A stretch of 64,000 nucleotides of DNA, from assembly GCF_030151085.1 (NCBI RefSeq), contig NZ_JASLER010000002.1:37793-101792 (forward strand), in the 5' to 3' direction. The notes beneath the pieces were generated by a model that did no database searches, was not told the origin of the DNA, and saw nothing but the letters and a program-made list of their open reading frames with translations. This document shows, piece by piece, positions 35,315-44,525 of this stretch. The position numbers were made by a program, and so were the translations under genes. The number at the start of each line of letters is the position of its first letter. The first letter of the stretch is position 1. Origin of the DNA: Bacteroides sp. Lineage in GTDB: Bacteria > Bacteroidota > Bacteroidia > Bacteroidales > Bacteroidaceae.

Positions 35315-37534
35315 ATGAATAGAATAAGTACAATCAAACTATTTTTTATTTTGGTACTATTAAGCTTTAGCTTTAGTAGCTGCACCAAAACGGAAATTAG
35401 AAGAGTACTTGTTGTGCATTCGTATGAGGATAGTTATGTAGGATATCCTCAATTCAATCGTCTTATTGCAGAAGAGTTTAAGAAACAAGGTATTAAGGCT
35501 GACATACATTATATATATTTAGACTGTGAATTGTATCAGGAGAAACCTGAATTAGAACGGATGAATAGTCTGCTTGACTCTTTTAAAGTCTGGAATCCCG
35601 AAATCATAATAGTCAATGAAGATCAAGCCACCTACTCTTTACTGAAATGCAACAATCCCATGGTAAAACGTCTGCCTATTGTCTTTGGTGGAGTCAATTA
35701 CCCTAATTGGAATTTAATCAAGCAATTCCCGAATGTTACCGGCTTTCATGATAAAATAGATTACATGGCAAATATTAGTATGGGAAAGAAGATCTTCGGT
35801 AATCAAACAAACTTTTTTTCAATACTCGATAGCACATTTTTAGACAAGCGTATACGTTCGGATATCAAAGAACAAATTAAAGGAAAAGGAATAATCTTTT
35901 TAGAGACTGGTGTCAAGTATATGCGACAAAGAGAAACCCCTACTGTATATAGCACTGTTTCAGTACGTAGTCATATAGGAGATGGGCCAGTAATGTGGAC
36001 TCTCAGTAAATACACCAAAAACCGATGTTATCTTCAAGTAAAGCGTGACTTTACTACAGTGAATATTGGTAATATCAGTTCCAGTCCAAGTCTTACAGCT
36101 ATCAACGAAGCATTCGAAGGAGGAGAGAAGCTATTAGGGGGATATTTTACCCCTCTTTCCATACAGGTAAAAGAGGAAGTTGGAGCTGCCATTCAGATTC
36201 TGCATGGCAAAAAGCCATCGGAGATGCCTATTCAGGAAAGTGCCAAACAATACATTGTCGACTGGAAGGTTATGGAACAACTGGAAATTCCTATCAGTAA
36301 GATACCTACTGACTATATCATTCCGAATGCACCTTTTAGATTGAAGCACTACACTCTTTGGATTGTCAGCATTATTCTTTCAAGCTTGTTGCTTCTATCT
36401 CTTATTATATGGCTTACCTTCTTATATAAGCGCGAACACAAAAGAAAGAAAAAGGCATTGTTCGCATTGGCTGATGAAAAAGAAACACTTGCGCTAGCTA
36501 TTGAAGGTAGTAATACTTTTGTCTGGAAATTAGAGGGTGATACCATTACTTTCGAAAGAGCATTTTGGCAGTCATTAGGTCTTTTCCCACGAGAGCTAAC
36601 CATTAAAGAAATCATCGAGTTTCTTCATCCTGATTATCGGAAAATCTTCATCCAGAATTGGGAAAGACTGGATACCGCACAAAAGGAAATAGTCCAAGTA
36701 CAATGCGACTTCAATAATAAGGGGTACCAATGGTGGGAATTCCGTTATACCACTAGTAAGCAATTTCGTACTGCCGGTTTATTGCTTAATATCCAAAAGT
36801 TTAAAGAACGAGAGAAGGAACTGGAAGAAGCTAAGCAACTGGCCGAGAAAGCAGAACTCAAAGAATCGTTCCTTGCTAATATGAGCCACGAAATACGGAC
36901 CCCTTTAAATGCTATTGTGGGCTTTTCTACTATTTTGGGCTCGGATGAAAAACTCGATAAAGAAGAAAGGGAGGACTACATTCAGGCTATCAATCATAAC
37001 AATGAATTGCTGCTGAAACTAATAAATGATATTTTGGAATTATCCCGTTTACGATCGGGTAATATGACTTTTGTATACCAAGAGTGTCGTGTAGACGAAT
37101 TAATTAATAACGTTTACATCACTCATCAAATGCTGATACCTGACTATTTGCAATTTTTACTAGAAGAGGAAACTAATGTCAAGCTTCAGATAAGTACAGA
37201 TAAAGTACGTATAACACAGGTTATTACAAACTTTTTAAACAATGCTTGCAAGTTTACCAAGCAGGGAAGTATAACCCTGGGTTACCGGTATGTTCCTGCA
37301 AGATCCGTTGTGGAAATCTTTGTAGAAGACACAGGAAAAGGTATCAATCCTGAAGAACAGAAAATGATCTTCAATCGTTTCTATAAGGAAGATGAGTTTG
37401 CCCAAGGGGTTGGACTGGGACTTTCCATCTGCCAAAGTATCATTGACAGGTTGAACGGATGCATAGAGCTTTGGTCGGAACCCGGTAAAGGCAGCCGTTT
37501 TACAATAATACTGCCTTGTAAAGTGATTTTTTAA
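35315..37534 (+). CDS. Sensor histidine kinase with periplasmic-binding-protein-like sensor domain
   Basis: This 739-residue protein has a signal segment ending SFSSC and a long extracytoplasmic domain (about 25-340) resembling ABC substrate-binding proteins (VLVVHSYEDSYVGYPQFNRLIAEEF, PIVFGGVNYPNW). One membrane helix spans about 350-372. A PAS-like region (about 390-500), HisKA box (FLANMSHEIRTPLNAIVGFS) and HATPase with NFLNNACKFT, DTGKGI and GLGLSI follow. No receiver domain or adjacent regulator is present, so it is an orphan kinase. The Cys at the signal end could lipidate the N-terminus. Confidence 0.92.
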   Translation: MNRISTIKLFFILVLLSFSFSSCTKTEIRRVLVVHSYEDSYVGYPQFNRLIAEEFKKQGIKADIHYIYLDCELYQEKPELERMNSLLDSFKVWNPEIIIVNEDQATYSLLKCNNPMVKRLPIVFGGVNYPNWNLIKQFPNVTGFHDKIDYMANISMGKKIFGNQTNFFSILDSTFLDKRIRSDIKEQIKGKGIIFLETGVKYMRQRETPTVYSTVSVRSHIGDGPVMWTLSKYTKNRCYLQVKRDFTTVNIGNISSSPSLTAINEAFEGGEKLLGGYFTPLSIQVKEEVGAAIQILHGKKPSEMPIQESAKQYIVDWKVMEQLEIPISKIPTDYIIPNAPFRLKHYTLWIVSIILSSLLLLSLIIWLTFLYKREHKRKKKALFALADEKETLALAIEGSNTFVWKLEGDTITFERAFWQSLGLFPRELTIKEIIEFLHPDYRKIFIQNWERLDTAQKEIVQVQCDFNNKGYQWWEFRYTTSKQFRTAGLLLNIQKFKEREKELEEAKQLAEKAELKESFLANMSHEIRTPLNAIVGFSTILGSDEKLDKEEREDYIQAINHNNELLLKLINDILELSRLRSGNMTFVYQECRVDELINNVYITHQMLIPDYLQFLLEEETNVKLQISTDKVRITQVITNFLNNACKFTKQGSITLGYRYVPARSVVEIFVEDTGKGINPEEQKMIFNRFYKEDEFAQGVGLGLSICQSIIDRLNGCIELWSEPGKGSRFTIILPCKVIF

Positions 37535-37549
37535 AAGAATCTCCCTCTC

Positions 37550-37585
37550 TTTGGTGTGACATATAATATGTTTTATGTATTTTTG
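37550..37585 (+). promoter_or_regulatory. Promoter of aspS
   Basis: TTTG (37550-37553) and TATTTTTG (37578-37585), spaced 24 bp, slightly long. The ~65-nt leader contains a 7-bp stem ACTGTGC/GCACAGT (37600-37620). Confidence 0.5.
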
Positions 37586-37657
37586 CATGATATTTATATA
37601 CTGTGCCCTCACAGCACAGTCCAAATAGCAAATTGTAAATAGTTAAATATAAAAAAG

Positions 37658-39415
37658 ATGTATAGATCACAAACCTGCGGAGAATTGCGTATCTCCGATG
37701 TTAACAAGCAAGTAACGCTGGCAGGTTGGGTACAGCGTAGTCGCAAAATGGGTGGTATGACTTTTATCGACCTTCGCGACCGTTACGGAATCACCCAGTT
37801 AGTATTTAATGAAGAGGTAAACGCTGAACTTTGTGAGCGTGCCAATCGTCTGGGGCGTGAATTCGTTATCCAGATAACAGGTACTGTAAACGAACGTTTC
37901 AGCAAAAACAACAATATTCCAACCGGAGATATTGAAATCATCGTTTCAGAACTGAATGTACTGAATTCCTCATTAACACCTCCTTTCACTATAGAGGAGA
38001 ATACAGATGGCGGTGACGATATCCGTATGAAATATCGTTATCTTGATTTGCGCCGTGCAAATGTACGCAGCAATCTTGAACTTCGTCACAGAATGACTAT
38101 TGAAGTACGTAAATACTTGGATAGCAAAGGATTCATTGAAGTAGAAACTCCTATTCTTGTAGGTTCTACTCCTGAGGGTGCACGTGACTTTGTTGTTCCT
38201 TCACGTATGAATCCGGGACAATTCTACGCTTTGCCGCAAAGCCCGCAAACACTAAAGCAATTATTAATGGTATCCGGTTTTGACCGTTACTTCCAGATTG
38301 CAAAATGCTTCCGTGACGAAGACTTGCGTGCCGACCGTCAACCGGAATTTACCCAGATTGACTGTGAAATGTCTTTCGTAGAACAAGACGATGTGATCAG
38401 CCTTTTCGAGGGTATGGCTAAGTATCTGTTCAAGGAAATTCAAGGTGTGGAACTAACTGAACCATTCCAACGTATGCCATGGGCTGATGCTATGAAATAT
38501 TATGGAAGTGACAAACCAGACCTCCGCTTCGGTATGAAGTTCGTTGAGTTGATGGATATCATGAAGGGACATGGTTTCTCTGTATTCGATAACGCTGCTT
38601 ATGTAGGTGGTATCTGTGCAGAAGGTGCCGCACACTATACACGCAAACAACTGGATGCTCTGACTGAATTCGTGAAGAAACCTCAGATTGGAGCCAAAGG
38701 TATGGTTTATGCCCGTATAGAAGAAGACGGAACAGTAAAATCGAGTGTAGACAAATTCTATACACAAGAAGTTCTGCAAGAAATGAAAGTTGCTTTCGGT
38801 GCCAAGCCGGGTGATTTAATCTTGATTCTGAGCGGCGACGATGCAATGAAAACTCGCAAGCAGCTGAATGAACTTCGCCTTGAAATGGGTAACCAATTGG
38901 GTCTTCGTGACAAAAACAAGTACGCTTTGTTGTGGATTGTTGACTTCCCGATGTTTGAGTGGAGTGAGGAAGAAGGTCGCTTGATGGCTATGCACCATCC
39001 GTTCACTCATCCGAAAGATGAAGATATCGCTTTGTTGGATACTGATCCGGCAGCTGTTCGTGCAGACGCATACGATATGGTTTGCAATGGTATCGAAGTA
39101 GGTGGTGGATCTATCCGTATCCACGATGCAGAATTACAGGCAAGGATGTTCGAAATTTTAGGTTTCACTCCGGAGAAAGCACAAGAACAGTTTGGCTTCC
39201 TGATGAATGCATTCAAGTTTGGCGCACCTCCTCACGGTGGTTTGGCATACGGTCTCGACCGTTGGGTTAGTATCTTTGCCGGTCTTGATAGTATTCGTGA
39301 CTGCATCGCATTCCCGAAGAACAACAGCGGACGCGATGTGATGCTGGATGCTCCTTCGGCTATCGATCAAAAGCAATTGGATGAACTGAATCTGATTGTT
39401 GAGGTGAAAGAATAA
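37658..39415 (+). CDS. aspS: Aspartyl-tRNA synthetase (bacterial type)
   Basis: The 585-residue class II synthetase begins with an OB-fold anticodon-binding domain (AGWVQRSRKMGGMTFIDLRDRYG). It shows motif 2 (CFRDEDLRADRQPEFTQIDCEMSF), the bacterial GAD insertion (about 290-410) and motif 3 (GGLAYGLDRW). It charges tRNA-Asp in the cytosol. Full length for the family. A GtrA-type gene begins 21 nt after the stop with a GTG start. Confidence 0.97.
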   Translation: MYRSQTCGELRISDVNKQVTLAGWVQRSRKMGGMTFIDLRDRYGITQLVFNEEVNAELCERANRLGREFVIQITGTVNERFSKNNNIPTGDIEIIVSELNVLNSSLTPPFTIEENTDGGDDIRMKYRYLDLRRANVRSNLELRHRMTIEVRKYLDSKGFIEVETPILVGSTPEGARDFVVPSRMNPGQFYALPQSPQTLKQLLMVSGFDRYFQIAKCFRDEDLRADRQPEFTQIDCEMSFVEQDDVISLFEGMAKYLFKEIQGVELTEPFQRMPWADAMKYYGSDKPDLRFGMKFVELMDIMKGHGFSVFDNAAYVGGICAEGAAHYTRKQLDALTEFVKKPQIGAKGMVYARIEEDGTVKSSVDKFYTQEVLQEMKVAFGAKPGDLILILSGDDAMKTRKQLNELRLEMGNQLGLRDKNKYALLWIVDFPMFEWSEEEGRLMAMHHPFTHPKDEDIALLDTDPAAVRADAYDMVCNGIEVGGGSIRIHDAELQARMFEILGFTPEKAQEQFGFLMNAFKFGAPPHGGLAYGLDRWVSIFAGLDSIRDCIAFPKNNSGRDVMLDAPSAIDQKQLDELNLIVEVKE

Positions 39416-39435
39416 TAGCGAAGAGTCAGGAGAGA

Positions 39436-39816
39436 GTGAAAGAGTCCACGCGCATTTTTCGTTTTGCAGTAATCGGTACATTGAATGCCATTATCATGGC
39501 TGTTACCGTTTGGATAATGATGGATGAATTGGATATCAATTACATGCTCTCTAACGTAACTGCATACATACTTGCACAGATTCACAACTTCATGTGGTGC
39601 AAGTATTGGATATTCCCCAAAAATGAAAAGAGCAACACTTGGCGACAAGTGCTGCTCTTTTCTATAGCTTTCGGAATGGCATACGGAGCACAATTCCTTT
39701 TCTTAATCGGATTGGTAGAGGGGTTGAATTGCGATGAATACCTTGCTCAGTTCTTGGGCTTGTTTCTGTATGGAGGAGTTAATTTCATGATGAACAAGAA
39801 ATTAACTTTCAAATAA
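39436..39816 (+). CDS. GtrA-like small membrane protein
   Basis: The 126-residue protein has four membrane helices with the GtrA pattern FAVIGTLNAIIM near the start, YILAQIHNFMWCKYWIF in the middle and GGVNFMMNKKLTFK at the end. Translation appears to begin at a GTG (39436). GtrA proteins are thought to flip polyprenyl-linked sugars for surface glycosylation. It sits 20 nt after aspS, so it may ride on that transcript. The substrate is not predictable. Confidence 0.88.
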   Translation: MKESTRIFRFAVIGTLNAIIMAVTVWIMMDELDINYMLSNVTAYILAQIHNFMWCKYWIFPKNEKSNTWRQVLLFSIAFGMAYGAQFLFLIGLVEGLNCDEYLAQFLGLFLYGGVNFMMNKKLTFK

Positions 39817-39829
39817 GAAAGCATACAAA

Positions 39830-40717
39830 CTAATCAAGGAATCGCTTCGTCAGTCCTTCATAAGCATCAATACGACGATCACGCAAGAACGGCCACCAGC
39901 GTCGTACATTTTCCGAACGTTCCATATCTATCTCTACAACCAAATTTTCAGGATCGCAATTTCCTGCTTGTGCAAGGAACTCACCTTGAGGTCCGGCTAC
40001 AAAGCTGTTTCCCCAGAACAAGATACCATTTGTTTGTTTAGAAGGATCGGGTTCATGTCCCACACGGTTCACAGAAATTACCGGCAAGCCATTAGCTACA
40101 GCATGTCCGCGTTGAGAGATAATCCAAGCATTGAGCTGACGAGATTTTTCTTCTTCTGTGTCACTACTTTCCCAACCGATAGCTGTAGGATAAATCAGGA
40201 TTTCCGCACCTTTAAGCGCCATGAGACGAGCAGCTTCAGGATACCACTGATCCCAACAAACCAATACTCCTAATTTGCCTAAAGACGTCTGAATAGGTTC
40301 AAAACCTATATCTCCGGGAGTAAAATAAAACTTTTCATAATAAGCCGGATCATCCGGAATATGCATTTTACGATACTTTCCGGCAATACTTCCATCACGT
40401 TCAAAAACTACGGCTGTATTATGATACAGTCCCGGAGCACGTTTCTCGAATAATGAAGTAACAAGCACGATATTATTAGCAGCAGCCAGTTCCGAATAGA
40501 ATCCGGTAGAAGGTCCGGGGATAGGCTCTGCCAGATCGAACAATTGCGTATCCTCCGTTTGGCAGAAGTATAAAGAGTTATGCAATTCCTGCAAAACTAC
40601 CAATTGGGCACCTTGAGTAGCACAAGCTTCAATGCTTTTGGCTAGATTCATCAGGTTTGTCCGGAGATCAGCCGTATTAGCTTGCTGGATAATACCGACT
40701 TTTATCTTTCTTGTCAT
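39830..40717 (-). CDS. aguB: N-carbamoylputrescine amidase
   Basis: The 295-residue nitrilase-fold enzyme shows the catalytic triad motifs: Glu in VVLQELHNSLYF, Lys in GKYRKMHIPDD and Cys in GVLVCWDQWYPEAARL. It hydrolyses N-carbamoylputrescine to putrescine. The adjacent upstream gene encodes agmatine deiminase, which makes its substrate, so the pair completes agmatine-to-putrescine conversion. Same strand, 37-nt gap. Confidence 0.93.
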   Translation of the reverse strand: MTRKIKVGIIQQANTADLRTNLMNLAKSIEACATQGAQLVVLQELHNSLYFCQTEDTQLFDLAEPIPGPSTGFYSELAAANNIVLVTSLFEKRAPGLYHNTAVVFERDGSIAGKYRKMHIPDDPAYYEKFYFTPGDIGFEPIQTSLGKLGVLVCWDQWYPEAARLMALKGAEILIYPTAIGWESSDTEEEKSRQLNAWIISQRGHAVANGLPVISVNRVGHEPDPSKQTNGILFWGNSFVAGPQGEFLAQAGNCDPENLVVEIDMERSENVRRWWPFLRDRRIDAYEGLTKRFLD

Positions 40718-40754
40718 CTATCTAGTTATAATTTAAAGGGTTACAATTAAATAT

Positions 40755-41867
40755 TTAAAACACACCTGCAGGGTATTGCATTGTCACGCAATGCAAGGAA
40801 CCATGCTGTTTTATCAAAGCTCTACAATCAATACCGATAATTTCATGTTGCGGAAAAGCTTCTTTCAATACTTCTCGGGCACGAACATCATTTTCCGGCT
40901 GGCGATAGGTAGGATACAATACGGCATCATTCATTATCAAGAAATTAGCATAAGTAGCTGGAAGGCGCTCACCTTCTTCCTCAATCTTATCAGCCATAGG
41001 CAAAGGCAGTAATTGATAAGGCTCGCCTTTTAATGTGCGAAATGTCTTCAGCTGCTCTTCCATCTCTCGGAGTGCTTCGTAATGTTCGTCATTGGCATCG
41101 GTACATTGCACGTATGCAATGGTATCGGGTGAACAAAAACGGGCAAGCGTGTCGATATGACTATCTGTATCATCGCCTGCCAAATAACCATGATCCAGCC
41201 AAAGCACCTGCTCTAAATGAAATACAGAACGAAGATATTCTTCTATCTCCACCCGATTCATTTGTCCGTTACGATTAGGAGAAAGCAAGCATTCGGATGT
41301 GGTGAGCAATGTACCCACGCCATCGCTTTCGATGGAGCCACCCTCAAGAACAAAATTTAAACGATTTATATAGCTTCCCTTTAGCACTTTGGCTTCTACA
41401 GCATGGCGCGTAATTAAATTATCTTTGTCGGAAGCAAACTTCAAACCCCAACCATTAAATTTAAAATCGAGCAGGGAAGGACCATCAGCATTCATCATGG
41501 TAATCGCCCCGTGATCGCGTGCCCAAGTATCATTCGTTTCGCATTGCAAAAAATGTACATTTTCCATGTTGACCTTATCAGAAATCAAGCGCTTTACTTC
41601 TTCCGAATCCGGAGTTACAATAAGCAACTTCTCACGTAGAGCTATTTCATGGGCTATATTGATGAAACACTCCTGCACTTCGTCGAGCATATATGCCCAG
41701 TCAGTTCCTGCATGAGGCCAAGTCAATTGTATACCGCTTTGAAGCGCCCATTCGGCGGGCAGGAGAGGGGCACGCGTTTCTACTTGTACGTTTATATTCT
41801 TACCAAATTGTACCTGATAATCTTTCTCTGAAGCTCCACCCAATGGAAGTCCGACAATAATTCCCAT
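40755..41867 (-). CDS. aguA: Agmatine deiminase
   Basis: The 370-residue protein belongs to the guanidino-group-modifying superfamily: TWPHAGTDW near the N-terminus, WARDHGAI, LEGGSIESDG, GHVD-like DSHIDTLARF and the catalytic cysteine in GSLHCVTMQYP close to the end. It converts agmatine to N-carbamoylputrescine for AguB. The first ~33 residues (to ETRAPLLPAEW) are less typical and no inner ATG exists, so the exact start is uncertain. A 22-bp-period array lies about 60 bp upstream. Confidence 0.92.
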   Translation of the reverse strand: MGIIVGLPLGGASEKDYQVQFGKNINVQVETRAPLLPAEWALQSGIQLTWPHAGTDWAYMLDEVQECFINIAHEIALREKLLIVTPDSEEVKRLISDKVNMENVHFLQCETNDTWARDHGAITMMNADGPSLLDFKFNGWGLKFASDKDNLITRHAVEAKVLKGSYINRLNFVLEGGSIESDGVGTLLTTSECLLSPNRNGQMNRVEIEEYLRSVFHLEQVLWLDHGYLAGDDTDSHIDTLARFCSPDTIAYVQCTDANDEHYEALREMEEQLKTFRTLKGEPYQLLPLPMADKIEEEGERLPATYANFLIMNDAVLYPTYRQPENDVRAREVLKEAFPQHEIIGIDCRALIKQHGSLHCVTMQYPAGVF

Positions 41868-41924
41868 ATTTAATCAATTAAATTTTTCCCTTTAAAACCT
41901 ATTATATACTTTTCATTTTACACT

Positions 41925-42004
41925 CTTATATGCGTAAGCTCACACTCTTATATATGTAAGCCTTCGGTCCTATAAGTGTAAGGCTACGGACTTATATGTG
42001 TAAA
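41925..42004. repeat. 22-bp-period array, dyad core CTTA-N6-TAAG (4 copies)
   Basis: Fourteen-base cores CTTATATGCGTAAG, CTTATATATGTAAG, CCTATAAGTGTAAG and CTTATATGTGTAAA start at 41925, 41947, 41969 and 41991: exactly 22 bp each. The three 8-bp spacers are unrelated. The array fills the gap between the ferredoxin-like gene and aguA. Confidence 0.92.
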
Positions 42005-42013
42005 GTCTCCTTG

Positions 42014-42556
42014 TTATTTGGCAGTTTCTTCTTTCGGTTTCCGGTCAAAGAACGGATTCTTTGAAGATGCACTGACAGGAATAGCGAAAACATTTTTGCA
42101 GCCTTTTAGCCAATCCAAGCGTTGTGCTGCAAGTCCGGCAGAGAACATCACGCGAGTATCTACACGCATATCAGCAGCCATGGCACATGCAGAGCCTATA
42201 GCAATACCCACATCCAGTGTATTCAACGCACAAGGTACTCCTTCTGTACGCCCTGCACAAGTAGAGAAGCCACAATGTCCGCAGTTCAATCCTTGAGCTT
42301 GCTCGCGCGTACCTATAATAACCACACATTCGGCTTGCAAAATATTATCCGCATCACGGAGGAAAAACTTCATTCCATGCTCTTCAACCATAGCAACCAT
42401 CTTTGCTGCCAGCTTCTTCACATCTTCACCTGTAACCAAAGCTGCTTCAATTATATCAATACCTTTACCCTTTGGTGCCGTGCGAGCGGCAGTCAACATT
42501 TGTCTTGCTACGTCTAGCACATGTTCATGACGGCAATCACGTTCATTCTGTATCAT
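42014..42556 (-). CDS. DUF2148 ferredoxin-domain protein
   Basis: This 180-residue protein has a cysteine motif GLNCGHCGFSTCAG resembling a four-cysteine Fe-S site, followed by GVPCALNTLDVGIAIGSACAMAADMRVDTRVMFS. This pattern defines a small family annotated as ferredoxin-domain proteins of unknown role. No signal peptide. The start codon follows a TATCTTTG element on the minus strand. The redox partner is not evident from neighbours. Confidence 0.9.
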   Translation of the reverse strand: MIQNERDCRHEHVLDVARQMLTAARTAPKGKGIDIIEAALVTGEDVKKLAAKMVAMVEEHGMKFFLRDADNILQAECVVIIGTREQAQGLNCGHCGFSTCAGRTEGVPCALNTLDVGIAIGSACAMAADMRVDTRVMFSAGLAAQRLDWLKGCKNVFAIPVSASSKNPFFDRKPKEETAK

Positions 42557-42586
42557 AGTTTTCCTTTCCTGAATTAATTAGTAGGA

Positions 42587-42594
42587 CAAAGATA
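42587..42594 (-). promoter_or_regulatory. -7 element of the DUF2148 gene
   Basis: Reads TATCTTTG on the minus strand, 30 bp before the start. The divergent ABC gene has its own TATCTTTG 20 bp away. Confidence 0.6.
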
Positions 42595-42613
42595 GTACAA
42601 ATATTTTTTTCTC

Positions 42614-42621
42614 TATCTTTG
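42614..42621 (+). promoter_or_regulatory. -7 element of the FetA-like gene
   Basis: TATCTTTG followed by C, 25 bp before the ATG at 42647. Back-to-back with the promoter of the divergent gene. Confidence 0.6.
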
Positions 42622-42646
42622 CTGATGCTAAATTAAAGAGAAACAA

Positions 42647-43270
42647 ATGCTCCAAATAAAAGATGCCTGTATAGCATATGGCAATAATATACTTTTCTCC
42701 GAATTCAACCTCTACCTTGGACGGGGAGAGATTGCAAGCATTTCCGGACCTTCGGGCTGCGGAAAAACGTCGCTGCTTAATGCCATACTAGGTTTTACTC
42801 CTCTAAAAGAGGGGAGCATTACCCTAAATGGCATTACTTTAGAAAAAGGAAATGTTGACGCAATCAGAAAACAGATAGCATGGATTCCCCAAGAATTGGC
42901 ATTGCCAATAGAATGGGTAAAAGACATGGTGCAACTCCCGTTTGGTTTGAAAGCTAATCGGAACAGTCCTTTTTCTGAAACCCGGTTATTTGCCTGCTTT
43001 GAACATTTAGGATTGGAGCAAAAGCTATATAATAAACGTGTAAATGAAATTTCTGGTGGTCAACGGCAACGCATAATGATAGCCGTAGCCTCCATGATTG
43101 GCAAACCGTTAATCATTGTCGATGAGCCTACATCTGCATTAGATTCAGGTTCTACTGAAAAAGTTCTCTCTTTTTTCCGGCAGCAAATGGAGATAGGCAG
43201 CAGTATATTGGCCGTATCACACGATGAAGGATTCTTCTCGGGATGTGACCAACACATAATAATGAAATAA
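42647..43270 (+). CDS. ABC transporter ATPase (FetA/YbbL-like)
   Basis: The 207-residue ATPase shows Walker A GPSGCGKTS (about 35-43), Q-loop IPQELALP, signature EISGGQRQR, Walker B LIIVDEPTSAL and switch VSHDEGF. It is a single nucleotide-binding subunit. The partner permease at 43573 belongs to the UPF0014/FetB family, so this pair matches FetAB, linked in E. coli to iron export. A 93-residue single-TM protein lies between them. Confidence 0.9.
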   Translation: MLQIKDACIAYGNNILFSEFNLYLGRGEIASISGPSGCGKTSLLNAILGFTPLKEGSITLNGITLEKGNVDAIRKQIAWIPQELALPIEWVKDMVQLPFGLKANRNSPFSETRLFACFEHLGLEQKLYNKRVNEISGGQRQRIMIAVASMIGKPLIIVDEPTSALDSGSTEKVLSFFRQQMEIGSSILAVSHDEGFFSGCDQHIIMK

Positions 43271-43280
43271 AAAGAATACC

Positions 43281-43562
43281 ATGAGCTTCTCAGGATTTGT
43301 TTTCGATATGATACGGCGCGATAAGGAAAACCGTGATTTGCGCAATTTACGTCGGCAACGCTTAAACGACCGTCGAAACAAAATGTATGAGGGGCATATT
43401 GGATTACCGCAAAATACAACTGCCGAAGATATGGAGAAAATACAAAAACAAACGGCAGAGAAAGAATGTCAGGAACAACGTTACAGGCTACGCATCACTT
43501 TGATCATTTTAGTTATTTGCATTGTACTGGCATCAATCATAGTATTTATATTTATCAAATAG
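43281..43562 (+). CDS. Small basic protein with C-terminal TM helix
   Basis: This 93-residue protein is very rich in Arg/Lys/Asn in its first 65 residues, and ends in one hydrophobic helix (ITLIILVICIVLASIIVFIFI). It resembles no family I can name. Spacing of 10 nt on both sides places it in the FetAB-like operon, so it may be an accessory subunit or anchor. Confidence 0.72.
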   Translation: MSFSGFVFDMIRRDKENRDLRNLRRQRLNDRRNKMYEGHIGLPQNTTAEDMEKIQKQTAEKECQEQRYRLRITLIILVICIVLASIIVFIFIK

Positions 43563-43572
43563 AAATATAACT

Positions 43573-44373
43573 TTGGGAACTATCGATATATCATATTTAA
43601 GCCTAGGCATCGGTTTACTCTTATTATTAATTCCGTTGTTCTATATCTGGAAGTTCAAGACGGGACTTTTGCAAGCCACTCTTATTGGTACGGCTCGTAT
43701 GATTGTACAATTATTTTTCATCGGTATTTATCTGAATTATCTTTTTTTATGGGATAACCCCTGGATTAATTTCTTGTGGGTCATTGTGATGATATTTGTT
43801 GCATCCCATACAGCACTGGTACGTACGCAACTGAAGCGAAAAATCTTGCTTATTCCCATTTCCATAGGATTCTTGTGTAGTGTAGTATGTGTAGGTTTGT
43901 ATTTTATCGGGATAGTTTTGCGAATTGAGAATATTTTTAGTGCGCGGTACTTTATACCAATTTTCGGTATACTAATGGGCAATATGTTATCCAGCAATGT
44001 GATAGCTCTCAATGCATATTACAGCGGACTAAAACGGGAACAGCAACTCTATCGCTATCTTCTAGGAAACGGCGCTACGAGAGCAGAGGCGCAAGCACCA
44101 TTTATACGCCAAGCTATTATCAAGTCATTCAGTCCGTTGATAGCCAATATTTCCGTCATGGGGTTAGTGGCTTTCCCCGGTACAATGATCGGGCAAATAT
44201 TAGGAGGAAGTAGTCCGAATGTAGCCATCAAATATCAGATGATGATTATGGTTATTACTTTTGCAGCATCCATGCTTTCGCTGATGATCACAATATCTTT
44301 GGCTTCCCGCAAATCATTTGATGCATACGGTAAGTTATTACCGGTCACAGTTGAAAAAAAAGAGCATAAATAA
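43573..44373 (+). CDS. FetB/UPF0014-type ABC permease
   Basis: The 266-residue membrane protein has about seven helices and the UPF0014 pattern: GLLQATLIGTARMIVQLFFIGIYL, FGILMGNMLSSNVIALN, GATRAEAQAPFIRQAI and SVMGLVAFPGTMIGQILGGSSP. The frame starts at a TTG (43573) with no nearby ATG, an unusual start but consistent with the family N-terminus. It pairs with the ATPase at 42647. Confidence 0.9.
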   Translation: MGTIDISYLSLGIGLLLLLIPLFYIWKFKTGLLQATLIGTARMIVQLFFIGIYLNYLFLWDNPWINFLWVIVMIFVASHTALVRTQLKRKILLIPISIGFLCSVVCVGLYFIGIVLRIENIFSARYFIPIFGILMGNMLSSNVIALNAYYSGLKREQQLYRYLLGNGATRAEAQAPFIRQAIIKSFSPLIANISVMGLVAFPGTMIGQILGGSSPNVAIKYQMMIMVITFAASMLSLMITISLASRKSFDAYGKLLPVTVEKKEHK

Positions 44374-44386
44374 AGACTCTACCAAG

Positions 44387-44460
44387 AAGTTAATATCGTG
44401 TTTACAGGATATATGTAACGTGTAAACACGATATTAACTTACTGTACTACACGATATTAA
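44387..44460. repeat. 20-bp inverted repeat plus a third partial copy
   Basis: 44387-44406 and 44421-44440 are perfect inverses (14-nt loop). An 11-base part of the right arm, CACGATATTAA, recurs at 44450, 23 bp after its first occurrence at 44427. It lies between the FetB-like stop and the Nif3 promoter. A hairpin terminator without T-run is possible. The spacing does not fit the strict 22-bp arrays. Confidence 0.7.
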
Positions 44461-44525
44461 TTTCTTGAATTATACAATACCAATAAAAAAGAATAAAAAA
44501 GAATTCCCCATTCATTACTTTTTGC

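Noticed and set aside
42014..42296. Plus-strand ORFs opposite the DUF2148 gene
   Set aside because: Shadows of a clearly conserved minus-strand gene.
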